A stretch of 5,747 bases of DNA from an uncultured Methylococcaceae bacterium (GTDB lineage Bacteria; Pseudomonadota; Gammaproteobacteria; Methylococcales; Methylococcaceae). The notes under the pieces were generated by a model, which was given only the letters and a program-made list of their open reading frames with translations, was not told the origin of the DNA and searched no databases. The stretch spans positions 1 through 5,747 of the forward strand of contig CAIVXW010000122.1 of the NCBI GenBank assembly GCA_903910005.1, written 5' to 3'. The position numbers and the translations under genes are program-made. Below are positions 1-5,747 of this stretch, in pieces (within the stretch, counting starts at the first letter, position 1; each line of letters opens with the position of its first letter).

Positions 1-801
1 GATCTGTTCACATATCTGGCAAAATTGCCATATATTGAAATATGTCAAAATACTGTCACCGAAAATGAATCTCCGCAAAAAAATGCCTTCAAGAAGGCAT
101 TTCAACGAATACTGGCACTGAAACCTGACTGGGTAATCTGCATTGATCCGGATGAATACCTTAACCTCAAGGACAGAGCGACGCTCCCCGACTTTCTGGA
201 AGAGTTTTCCCGGTATGAGGCTGTTGCCATCAACTGGCGGTTTTTTGGATCATCGGGGCTGAAAACCAGGGGACTGGGATTCACCATAGAACGTTTTCTG
301 CGGTGTTCGGCACCGGATTTTTACCTGAACAGGCAATTCAAGACAATTTTCAGACCTGGTGACAGGATCACAGGGTTTGGCCCACACCGTCCCTGGTTCA
401 GGAAAGATGCCCTGAATGACGTACGCTACGTTTTTCCGGATGGCATGGTACTCAGTCAAGCAGCACTTGCAGGTCGTGACCCGATACTGGATGACATGGC
501 TCACACCGATTTCACGCGCGTGCAGCTGAATCATTATGCGACCCGCAGCCTGGCAGAATATGCCGTCAAACAATGGCGAGGTAACGGCAACAAGCCCAAT
601 CAGGAAAAAGGTCATTTTTCCCGCACTTACTATTCAATCAGGGACAGAAATGAAGACTATGATGACTCCATCCTTCAAATAATGCCAAATCAAAAAAAGC
701 ATTATCTTGAAATTATCAGGAACCTGGAACTTTCGAGTCTGATGATGGCTATGGAGTCTGATTTTGAAAATCAGTTTTCATCCCAACAAACCGATACCTG
801 A
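1..801 (+). CDS. Glycosyltransferase, family 2/GT92-like (Glyco_tranf_2_4 type), 5' partial
   Basis: Probably transfers a sugar from a nucleotide-sugar donor to a glycan in the cytoplasm; donor and acceptor cannot be told from the sequence. The frame is open from base 1, and the codon at 25 is TTG inside a continuous reading frame, so the true start lies upstream and probably several tens of residues of the N-terminal nucleotide-binding part are missing. Visible marks, numbered from the first codon in the window: SPQKNAFKKAF just before the core; DWVICIDPDEYL from codon 43, where D-P-D-E (codons 49-52) is the DxD-type metal/nucleotide-sugar site; then AINWRFFGSSG; and near the C-terminus LNHYATRSLAEYAVKQWRG. 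This order is typical of bacterial proteins annotated as glycosyltransferase family 2 or 92 with the Glyco_tranf_2_4 domain. No membrane segment is seen. The gene is AT-richer than those after 1482. The stop is 12 bases before the next gene. The fold class is fairly sure; the substrate is unknown. Confidence 0.85.
   Translation, partial: DLFTYLAKLPYIEICQNTVTENESPQKNAFKKAFQRILALKPDWVICIDPDEYLNLKDRATLPDFLEEFSRYEAVAINWRFFGSSGLKTRGLGFTIERFLRCSAPDFYLNRQFKTIFRPGDRITGFGPHRPWFRKDALNDVRYVFPDGMVLSQAALAGRDPILDDMAHTDFTRVQLNHYATRSLAEYAVKQWRGNGNKPNQEKGHFSRTYYSIRDRNEDYDDSILQIMPNQKKHYLEIIRNLELSSLMMAMESDFENQFSSQQTDT
758..774. repeat. Perfect short inverted repeat near the end of the glycosyltransferase gene
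   Basis: CTGATTTTGAAAATCAG is an inverted repeat with 8-base arms around one central G; as RNA it would form about 7 pairs with a 3-base loop, followed by TTTT at 775-778. It lies inside the coding region, 25 bases before the stop. The stem is AT-rich and weak, so a role as a terminator or protein site is only a possibility. Confidence 0.3.
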
Positions 802-813
802 AAAATTATTTTT

Positions 814-1485
814 ATGGTCATATCAGATACAAAAAAATTTATTTTCCTGCACAATCCAAAAACTGCGGGTTCGGCCTTGCGAAAGGAACTCATCACCCGC
901 TATGATACGCGAAATAATTTCTACTGGGGTCTGGTCAGGACTGATGCAATAAACATCAGGGTAGACAAGGCTCATATGTCGATGGATATATTCAGGGTTT
1001 TGTATCCGCAGGATTATGAACTTCTGGAAAAGTATTTCGTCTTTTCCTTCACAAGAAATCCTTTTGATCGCTATGTGTCGTCTTTCTTTGAGTACATAAA
1101 GCATCATCGCAAGGATATCAATCTTGCCGAAAAAACAGTGGGCGACATACTGGAAATGCTGACCGAATTTACCAATGCCATTGACAGGGAAGCCATCGCC
1201 CAAAAAACCATGTTCCGCCACTTCATTCCGCAACATAAAATCATTTATGACGGACTCAAGTGCAAGTCTGATTTCACGGGAAAAATTGAAACAATAGAAG
1301 AGGATTTTGCCAAAATCAAAACACTGGCCGGGCTTGATGATTCCATTCAGTTGTCACGCCGCAATCAGAAGCCCCAGCGATTCAGCGGAATCAATCTTTC
1401 GGATAAGATAATACAAAAAATACTGGATATATATGAGCGTGATTTTCTGTATTTCAATTTCCCGGACAAGCCAGGCTGCACATGA
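814..1485 (+). CDS. Sulfotransferase family 2 (Sulfotransfer_2-type) protein
   Basis: A 223-residue protein predicted to move a sulfuryl group from PAPS to a hydroxyl, most likely on a carbohydrate, as in the Sulfotransfer_2 family. The 5'-phosphosulfate-binding loop is visible at residues 9-21 (FIFLHNPKTAGSA), and the 3'-phosphate-binding stretch at about 77-92 contains FTRNPFDRYVSSFF with R81 and S89. Further on, FIPQHK and the segment around KIETIEEDFAKI match the usual later part of the family. The length suits compact bacterial members. There is no signal peptide or membrane segment, so it should act in the cytoplasm. The ATG at 814 is chosen because it places the PAPS loop close to the N-terminus, as usual; there is no clear Shine-Dalgarno sequence before it. 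It follows the glycosyltransferase by 12 bases, suggesting the two build and sulfate the same glycan. Its stop overlaps the next start by four bases. Its AT-richer composition is shared with the preceding gene and not with the following one. Confidence 0.88.
   Translation: MVISDTKKFIFLHNPKTAGSALRKELITRYDTRNNFYWGLVRTDAINIRVDKAHMSMDIFRVLYPQDYELLEKYFVFSFTRNPFDRYVSSFFEYIKHHRKDINLAEKTVGDILEMLTEFTNAIDREAIAQKTMFRHFIPQHKIIYDGLKCKSDFTGKIETIEEDFAKIKTLAGLDDSIQLSRRNQKPQRFSGINLSDKIIQKILDIYERDFLYFNFPDKPGCT
1482..1485 (+). other. ATGA start/stop overlap between sulfotransferase and DUF1800 genes
   Basis: The TGA of the upstream sulfotransferase (1483-1485) overlaps the ATG at 1482, and a second in-frame ATG follows at 1485. 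Overlaps of this form commonly allow translational coupling. The site also coincides with the sharp change in base composition, which makes it notable as a possible join between gene blocks of different origin. Confidence 0.75.
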
Positions 1486-2942
1486 TGGGTCAGCGCATTG
1501 CGGGGTTGTCAATCCTGCTCTGGATTACGGCAGCCAGTTTTAACATCAATGCCGGGGAAGAACAGTCCCGCCAGATCACCCACACCCTGAACCGCCTCAG
1601 TTTCGGCCCTTTGCCGGGACAGATCGCCCACCTCCAGGCCCAGGGCATCGCCGCCTACATTGAGGAACAACTGCATCCGGAACGCATCACCGAAGACCCT
1701 GACCTCATCCGCCGACTGGATGGGTTGACCACCCTGCGACTCCCGCCGCAAACCCTGTACGAACAGTCCCTGTTCAACCATGCAGCCGATAGCTCCCCGC
1801 GTCAGGCCATGCGGGGATTCAACCGTGCCCTGGCCGAAGCCCAGGAAGCCCGCCTCATCCGGGCCGTGGCAAGCAAACGCCAGTTGCTTGAAGTCATGGT
1901 GGATTTTTGGTTCAACCATTTCAACGTATTTGCCAACAAGGGTGGCCGGGTCAAACTGGTGGTGGGCGACTACGAGGAACGGGTCATCCGGCCCCATGCC
2001 CTGGGACGGTTTGAGACGTTACTCAAGGCGACGGCCCGGCATCCGGCCATGCTGGTCTATCTGGACAACTGGCTCAATACCGCTCCCCGCACCGGCAAGG
2101 GCAAGGGTCGTTATCGCGGCCTGAACGAAAACTATGCCCGCGAATTGCTGGAGTTGCACACGCTGGGGGTGGAGGGCGGTTATACCCAGCAGGACGTCAC
2201 TGAACTGGCCCGCATCCTGACCGGCTGGGGTCTGTGTGAAGGGCCGCTCCGCAAAAATGCACCGGCCAGCGGATTTTGTTTTGATCCCAAACGCCATGAC
2301 AGCGGCGATAAAATCCTGCTGGGACGCCGCGTGCAGGGCGGTGGCCCGGAGGAGGTGGAAGCCACCCTGACCGCGCTGGCCCGGCATCCGGCCACGGCAC
2401 GGCACATCAGTTACAAGCTGGCTCAGGCCTTCGTCGCCGATGAACCACCGGCCTCGCTGGTTACCGCCCTCAGCCGGGTATTTGTCGACAGCGACGGTGA
2501 CATCCGCACGGTTTTGCAAGCCCTGTTCGCCAGCGAGGCATTCCGCGATGAAACCGCCTACCAGGCCAAATTCAAATCACCCTACCGTTATCTGGTTTCA
2601 GTGGCTCGCACGACCGGTGCTGCGGTTGCGGCTCCCCGCCCGCTGCTCAATACCCTGCGCCTGATGAATATGCCGCTGTATCAATGCCTGACACCTGACG
2701 GTTACAAAAACACCCGGGCGGCCTGGCTGAGTCCGGACAGCCTGCTGCAACGAATTGATTTTGCTACCCGGGTGGGCCGCGATGCCTTCAGGACCGCACT
2801 GCCCAACCGTATCCCTGCCACCACCCTGGAAACCAGCCAGCAGGCTGTGCTGTCCCCGCGCACCCGATCCGCCCTGTCCGGGCTGGAACCGGCCCACAAA
2901 ACGGCGGTACTGCTGGCCAGTCCTGAATTTCTCCACTACTGA
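1482..2942 (+). CDS. DUF1800 family exported protein
   Basis: A 486-residue, apparently full-length member of the DUF1800 family (PF08811), whose biochemical role is not established. An N-terminal Sec-type signal peptide is visible: a short charged start, a hydrophobic stretch at about residues 7-20, and likely cleavage after N-I-N-A at 24. Family marks follow in order: LNRLSFGP (36-43), FWFNHFNVF (142-150), YARELLELHTLGV (218-230) followed by a GGYTQQDVTELARILTGWG stretch, FDPKRHDSG (267-275), and a C-terminal LLASPEFL close to the stop. Two ATG codons lie in tandem at 1482 and 1485; either could be used, and the first overlaps the sulfotransferase stop as ATGA. Only a weak AGG lies upstream (1473-1475), so coupling to the preceding gene is plausible. 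It is followed after 20 bases by a DUF1501 gene, the classic partner of this family. The GC-rich composition starts within this gene. Family call very sure; function unknown. Confidence 0.95.
   Translation: MMGQRIAGLSILLWITAASFNINAGEEQSRQITHTLNRLSFGPLPGQIAHLQAQGIAAYIEEQLHPERITEDPDLIRRLDGLTTLRLPPQTLYEQSLFNHAADSSPRQAMRGFNRALAEAQEARLIRAVASKRQLLEVMVDFWFNHFNVFANKGGRVKLVVGDYEERVIRPHALGRFETLLKATARHPAMLVYLDNWLNTAPRTGKGKGRYRGLNENYARELLELHTLGVEGGYTQQDVTELARILTGWGLCEGPLRKNAPASGFCFDPKRHDSGDKILLGRRVQGGGPEEVEATLTALARHPATARHISYKLAQAFVADEPPASLVTALSRVFVDSDGDIRTVLQALFASEAFRDETAYQAKFKSPYRYLVSVARTTGAAVAAPRPLLNTLRLMNMPLYQCLTPDGYKNTRAAWLSPDSLLQRIDFATRVGRDAFRTALPNRIPATTLETSQQAVLSPRTRSALSGLEPAHKTAVLLASPEFLHY
2033..2049 (+). 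repeat. 17-base direct repeat, copy 1, in the DUF1800 gene
   Basis: GGCCCGGCATCCGGCCA occurs here and again at 2378-2394, 345 bases away in the same codon frame, encoding A-R-H-P-A both times. Each copy can also fold on itself (GGCC-GG pairing with CC-GGCC around CAT, with one bulged C). Shared codon bias on a short recurring peptide is the simplest explanation. Confidence 0.4.
2378..2394 (+). repeat. 17-base direct repeat, copy 2, in the DUF1800 gene
   Basis: Identical to 2033-2049. Here the encoded A-R-H-P-A-T lies just before the A-R-H-I-S-Y-K-L segment, a region where DUF1800 proteins often carry an HPATA-type motif, so this copy is probably constrained at the protein level. Confidence 0.4.
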
Positions 2943-2962
2943 ACCCCCAGGCAAAACCCGCC

Positions 2963-4207
2963 ATGAAGCGTCGCGATTTTTTACGTCAGATCGGTTTGGG
3001 GTCGATGGTTGCGGCCCTGCAGCCAGGCCGGCTTTACGCCGTGACACCCGCGCCGTCCGGCGAGCCGCCACTGGAGCGCCTGATTGTGGTCTTTTTACGC
3101 GGCGGCGTGGACGGTCTCAATGTGGTGATTCCCTGCGAGGAAGACGAGTATTTTGACCGCCGCCCCAATCTGGCGATACCGGCCCCCGGCCAGACCGACG
3201 GTGCCCTCAAACTGGATGAGCAGTTTGCCCTCAACCCGGCCCTGGAGGCACTGATGCCGTTCTGGCGCGACAAAACCCTGGCCTTCGTTCACGCCACCGG
3301 ACTGGCCGACGGTGTCCGTTCGCATTTTTCTGCCCAGGCAACCCTGGAAAGCGGCCTGGGCGGGACGGCCACCGCCGTGGACGGCTGGATGAACCGGCTG
3401 CTGGGCCAGTTGCCCGGTGCCACCTACCCTACCCGGGCGGTGAGTTTCGGGGCGTCAACCCTGCCGCTGATCCTGACCGGCTCCAGTGCTGCTGCCAGTC
3501 AGCCGCTGGGCACCGCCGCAGAACAGATGCACCCGACCGACACGCCCGACATTGCCCGGGTGTTTGATCGGCTGTATGCCGGTCAGGATGACTTGAGCAA
3601 CGCCTATCAGGCAGGCAAAATGGCCCGCCAGCGGCTGATGGCCGATCTTCGCCAGGACATGGCCGCAGCCGATGCCAATGCCCCTCATCCCGGCAACCAC
3701 TTTGCCGCCGAGACCGACAGGGTGGCTCACCTGATTCGGGGAACCTCACGCATCCAGTTGGCTTTCATGGCCCTGGGCGGCTGGGATACCCATATCGCCC
3801 AGGGAGCAGGCGAGGGCCAACTGGCCCATAAACTCCGCCCGCTCGGTGCCGGACTGGCCCGCCTCATCCAGAACCTGGGGCCGGATTACGCCCATACCAC
3901 TCTGGTTGTCCTGTCCGAATTTGGCCGCACGGTGGCTGAAAACGGCAACGGCGGTACCGACCACGGTCATGGCGGTGTGATGTGGCTCATGGGCGGCCAG
4001 CTCAAGGGCGGGCGGGTGTATGGCAAATGGCCGGGGCTTGAACCGGACGCCCTGTTTGAACGGCGTGACCTGGCTGTCACCACCGATTACCGCGAGGTTC
4101 TCTGGCAGGTTCTGCAGCACCGCTTCCGGTTGCAGCCGGAAGCCCTGTCCCGTATCCTGCCCGGATTCACACCAGCCCCTGAAGCCTTGCCACGGTTGTT
4201 CGGCTGA
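2963..4207 (+). CDS. DUF1501 family protein with twin-arginine signal
   Basis: A 414-residue full-length member of the DUF1501 family (PF07394), which has distant similarity to the alkaline phosphatase/sulfatase fold; no reaction has been firmly assigned. The N-terminus KRRDFLRQIG (2-11) followed by a mildly hydrophobic stretch and a likely cleavage near L-Y-A (26) is a Tat-type signal, suggesting folding in the cytoplasm before export. Family marks: LRGGVDGLNVVIP (45-57) followed by a YFDRRPNLAI stretch, GGWDTH (272-277), SEFGRT (318-323) and the histidine-rich DHGHGG (333-338), then a GGQLKGGRVYGKWPGL segment and a C-terminal TDYREVLWQVLQ. Asp, His and Glu in the middle blocks could bind a metal, by analogy with the fold (inference). 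The gene starts 20 bases after its DUF1800 partner; the Shine-Dalgarno sequence is poor (AGG at 2949-2951, 11 bases from the ATG). GC-rich throughout. Family call very sure, function open. Confidence 0.95.
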   Translation: MKRRDFLRQIGLGSMVAALQPGRLYAVTPAPSGEPPLERLIVVFLRGGVDGLNVVIPCEEDEYFDRRPNLAIPAPGQTDGALKLDEQFALNPALEALMPFWRDKTLAFVHATGLADGVRSHFSAQATLESGLGGTATAVDGWMNRLLGQLPGATYPTRAVSFGASTLPLILTGSSAAASQPLGTAAEQMHPTDTPDIARVFDRLYAGQDDLSNAYQAGKMARQRLMADLRQDMAAADANAPHPGNHFAAETDRVAHLIRGTSRIQLAFMALGGWDTHIAQGAGEGQLAHKLRPLGAGLARLIQNLGPDYAHTTLVVLSEFGRTVAENGNGGTDHGHGGVMWLMGGQLKGGRVYGKWPGLEPDALFERRDLAVTTDYREVLWQVLQHRFRLQPEALSRILPGFTPAPEALPRLFG

Positions 4208-4235
4208 ATTTACCCACCCTCAACACCACAGCAGC

Positions 4236-5060
4236 ATGTCATCCATTCAAACACTCGTCGAACAGGTCAACCAGAAACGACCTGTATTCACCGTCACCGC
4301 CGGTCGCACCGGTACCACCTATGTCACTGAATTATTCGGCCTGATGCCTGACACCTGTTCAGTGCACGAACCGCCGCCCGATTTCGTCCGGGTCATGCGC
4401 AAAACCCGGATGGTACCGGCCAGTGGCCATGCCTTCTGCGTACAGACCAAGCTGCCGGCCATTGCGGCTCGCCCCGAATCCCGTTACGTCGAAACCAGCC
4501 ACCTGTTCTGCAAGGGATTTTTCGAGCAGTTCCTCAAACTGGGCGTCACCCCCGACCTGCTGATTCTGCGGCGTGCCCCCCGGGCCATTGCCCTCAGCCT
4601 GCTGTCACGCAACACCGTGCCGGCCAGAACCCCGATGGGCTGGAAATACCTGCTGTCGCCGGCAGATCCGGGGGTATTGCCGCTGGATAAATGGCCGCTA
4701 CTGACGGATTACCAGTTGTGTTTCTGGTATGCCCTGGAAATCGAACGTCGCCAGGCCTTATACCAGCAGTATATGGCCGAAACCGGCGGACGCTGGTTCA
4801 GCACCACGGCGGACGCCCTGCGTGATTATGCCGTGTTCAGGCAGATGCTGACGGCGTTTGGCTTTGAGTGGGATGAAACGGTCGACCGCCGCCTGCCACA
4901 GCGGCATGAAACCGTCTCCACCACCTCACACAATCTCAATGCCCGCCGGGTTCATATCGGCAAGGAACGACTGGAACGACTGGAGCAGGCGGTCTGGGAA
5001 CGGGTGAGCGACCACGATCCCGGCCTGTGGCCGCGTGTCAAAAGCCTTTACGGTATCTGA
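4236..5060 (+). CDS. Sulfotransferase-like P-loop protein
   Basis: A 274-residue predicted cytoplasmic protein that looks like a PAPS-dependent sulfotransferase, but of a different subfamily from the one at 814. The N-terminal beta strand and loop VFTVTAGRTGTTYVTELF (residues 17-34) resembles the 5'-phosphosulfate loop. HEPPPDF (44-50) follows, with E45 a candidate for the acidic or base residue seen in related enzymes (inference). LLILRRAPRAIALSLLSRNT (108-127) resembles the 3'-phosphate-binding strand and helix with its Arg and Ser. The C-terminal half is Trp- and Arg-rich with a helical ERLERLEQ segment. The start at 4236 is preferred: the frame extends upstream, but only inside the DUF1501 gene; there is no start codon between that gene's stop and 4236, and the next ATG (residue 37) would remove the P-loop. 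No Shine-Dalgarno sequence is seen. It sits 28 bases after DUF1501 and 2 bases before the propeller gene. Other nucleotide-binding P-loop functions cannot be excluded. Confidence 0.78.
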   Translation: MSSIQTLVEQVNQKRPVFTVTAGRTGTTYVTELFGLMPDTCSVHEPPPDFVRVMRKTRMVPASGHAFCVQTKLPAIAARPESRYVETSHLFCKGFFEQFLKLGVTPDLLILRRAPRAIALSLLSRNTVPARTPMGWKYLLSPADPGVLPLDKWPLLTDYQLCFWYALEIERRQALYQQYMAETGGRWFSTTADALRDYAVFRQMLTAFGFEWDETVDRRLPQRHETVSTTSHNLNARRVHIGKERLERLEQAVWERVSDHDPGLWPRVKSLYGI

Positions 5061-5062
5061 CC

Positions 5063-5747
5063 ATGAAACACCCCGCGATCAAGCGGTGGGCCGTTGGTCT
5101 GGCATGGGTTGCCCTGGGGGCTCAGGCCGGGGTGGATGTCACCCAGAGCCGCTACGACCTGTCCGGAACCGGTGCCAACCCCCACGAAACCCTCCTGCAT
5201 ACCGGCAATGTCAATCCGCGCCAGTTTGGCCTGCTGGGCAGCTATCCGGTCGATGGTGACGTCTATGCCCAGCCCCTGTTCGTGTCGGCCCTGCCGATTG
5301 CGGGCAAGGGACTACGCAACGTGGTGTACATCGCCACCATGCAGGACGTCATCTACGCCTACGATGCCGATTCAACCGGTGAAGACAGCCTGCTCTGGAA
5401 GCGCGACCTGAGAAACCCGGCTGCCGCCATCGGCCCGGTTCCGGTGGTGTCTGCTGCCACCAATCGCAACATCCGCCGCTACATGGGGATCGAAAGCACC
5501 CCGGTCATCGACCGGGCCAGCGGGACACTGTATCTGGTGGCCCGCACCCTGGAACAGGGGCGTCACCTGCAGCGACTGCACGCGCTGGATCTGGCCACCG
5601 GTGCCGATAAATCCGGCAGTCCGGTCACCATCACCGCCGACTATCGGGGGTTGCAGTTCCATCCCCGCTTTCAGCATCAGCGGGCCGGGCTGGTCATCGC
5701 ATCGGGCCAGGTCATTCTGTGCTGGGCTGCCGACGCCGTGGAAAACA
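5063..5747 (+). CDS. Exported PQQ-repeat-like beta-propeller protein, 3' partial
   Basis: The frame opens at an ATG two bases after the preceding stop and stays open for 228 codons to the window end, so the C-terminus is missing. A Sec signal peptide is visible: K7-R8, a hydrophobic core at about 9-19, and likely cleavage after A-Q-A at 22. The mature part begins with SRYDLSGTGANPHETLL and a GNVNPRQFGLLGSYPVDGDV stretch, then VYAQPLFV, then VVYIATMQDVIYAYDAD (87-103), GIESTPVID (142-150), GTLYLVART and LQRLHALDLATGAD. This pattern of strands with a YAYDAD-type turn and the STPVID block matches bacterial proteins annotated as PQQ-like or quinoprotein beta-propellers without proven catalytic activity. 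It should act in the periplasm or at the surface. Binding of PQQ cannot be judged from the visible part. No Shine-Dalgarno sequence is seen; the 2-base spacing suggests coupling to the sulfotransferase-like gene. Composition is GC-rich like genes 3 to 5. Confidence 0.85.
   Translation, partial: MKHPAIKRWAVGLAWVALGAQAGVDVTQSRYDLSGTGANPHETLLHTGNVNPRQFGLLGSYPVDGDVYAQPLFVSALPIAGKGLRNVVYIATMQDVIYAYDADSTGEDSLLWKRDLRNPAAAIGPVPVVSAATNRNIRRYMGIESTPVIDRASGTLYLVARTLEQGRHLQRLHALDLATGADKSGSPVTITADYRGLQFHPRFQHQRAGLVIASGQVILCWAADAVEN

Larger units (their letters stand above)
1..1481. other. Low-GC block relative to the rest of the window
   Basis: Hand counts of 60-base lines starting at 1, 121, 841 and 1261 give 33, 47, 52 and 33% GC. 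Lines starting at 1561, 2161, 3361, 4561 and 5521 give 63, 65, 75, 68 and 67%; the line at 1501 is intermediate (53%, signal peptide region). The AT-rich block covers exactly the glycosyltransferase and first sulfotransferase genes and ends at their boundary with the DUF1800 gene. This is typical of horizontally moved surface-glycan genes, though such genes also tend to be AT-rich in general. Confidence 0.7.

Noticed and set aside
25..27. TTG at 25 as the start of the glycosyltransferase
   Set aside because: The frame is open to base 1, and a start here would lack the N-terminal nucleotide-binding region the family requires; the gene is cut by the window edge.
1380..1470. AT-rich stretch before the DUF1800 gene as a promoter (GATAAT/TATATA-like words)
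   Set aside because: No convincing -35 element at proper spacing, and the whole upstream block is AT-rich, so such words are expected by chance.
1509..1997. Long open frame on the minus strand inside the DUF1800 gene, and similar ones at 2019-2519, 2598-3071 and 3746-4120
   Set aside because: They are antisense to well-supported conserved genes, show no recognisable motifs, and are expected by chance in GC-rich coding sequence.
2755..3156. Plus-strand frame bridging the DUF1800/DUF1501 junction, and a similar one at 5094-5411
   Set aside because: Proline/arginine-rich translation typical of an off-frame reading; both flanking conserved genes are read in other frames.
4020..4235. Upstream extension of the second sulfotransferase-like frame to an ATG at 4020
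   Set aside because: This stretch overlaps the conserved C-terminal part of DUF1501 in another frame, its translation is not sulfotransferase-like, and the P-loop sits at the expected distance from the ATG at 4236.
4208..4235. Gap after DUF1501 as a terminator or promoter
   Set aside because: Only 28 bases, with no stem-loop, no T run and no promoter-like elements.
4964..4981. Tandem GGAACGACT repeat (two copies)
   Set aside because: It simply encodes a helical E-R-L-E-R-L segment with biased codons; two copies are too few to suggest a functional repeat array.

Overview
This window reads as a piece of a chromosome from a Gram-negative bacterium, probably a proteobacterium. The support is indirect: Sec and Tat export signals, very tight gene packing, and GC-rich coding with strong G/C third positions over most of the window. 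No rRNA, tRNA or other lineage marker is present, so the host call is an inference.

All six genes lie on the + strand with almost no space between them (gaps of 12, -4, 20, 28 and 2 bases), so they could be one transcript. In order they are: a glycosyltransferase missing its N-terminus at the window edge (1-801); a small sulfotransferase of the Sulfotransfer_2 type (814-1485); a DUF1800 protein with a Sec signal (1482-2942); a DUF1501 protein with a twin-arginine signal (2963-4207); a second, unrelated-looking sulfotransferase-like P-loop protein (4236-5060); and the first 228 codons of an exported PQQ-repeat-like beta-propeller (5063 to the window end).

Two features stand out. First, base composition changes sharply at the ATGA stop/start overlap near 1482. 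Hand-counted 60-base lines upstream give about 33-52% GC and lines downstream about 63-75%. The two upstream genes (glycan-transfer type) therefore look as if they have a different history from the four downstream genes. Second, an exported DUF1800/DUF1501 pair, a co-oriented exported propeller and two different sulfotransferases sit side by side. DUF1800/DUF1501 pairs are common and their biochemical function is unknown. The combination suggests, as a hypothesis only, synthesis, sulfation and export or surface handling of a sulfated glycan or other surface polymer.

No intergenic stretch exceeds 28 bases, and I see no RNA gene, CRISPR array, insertion sequence, convincing promoter or intrinsic terminator.
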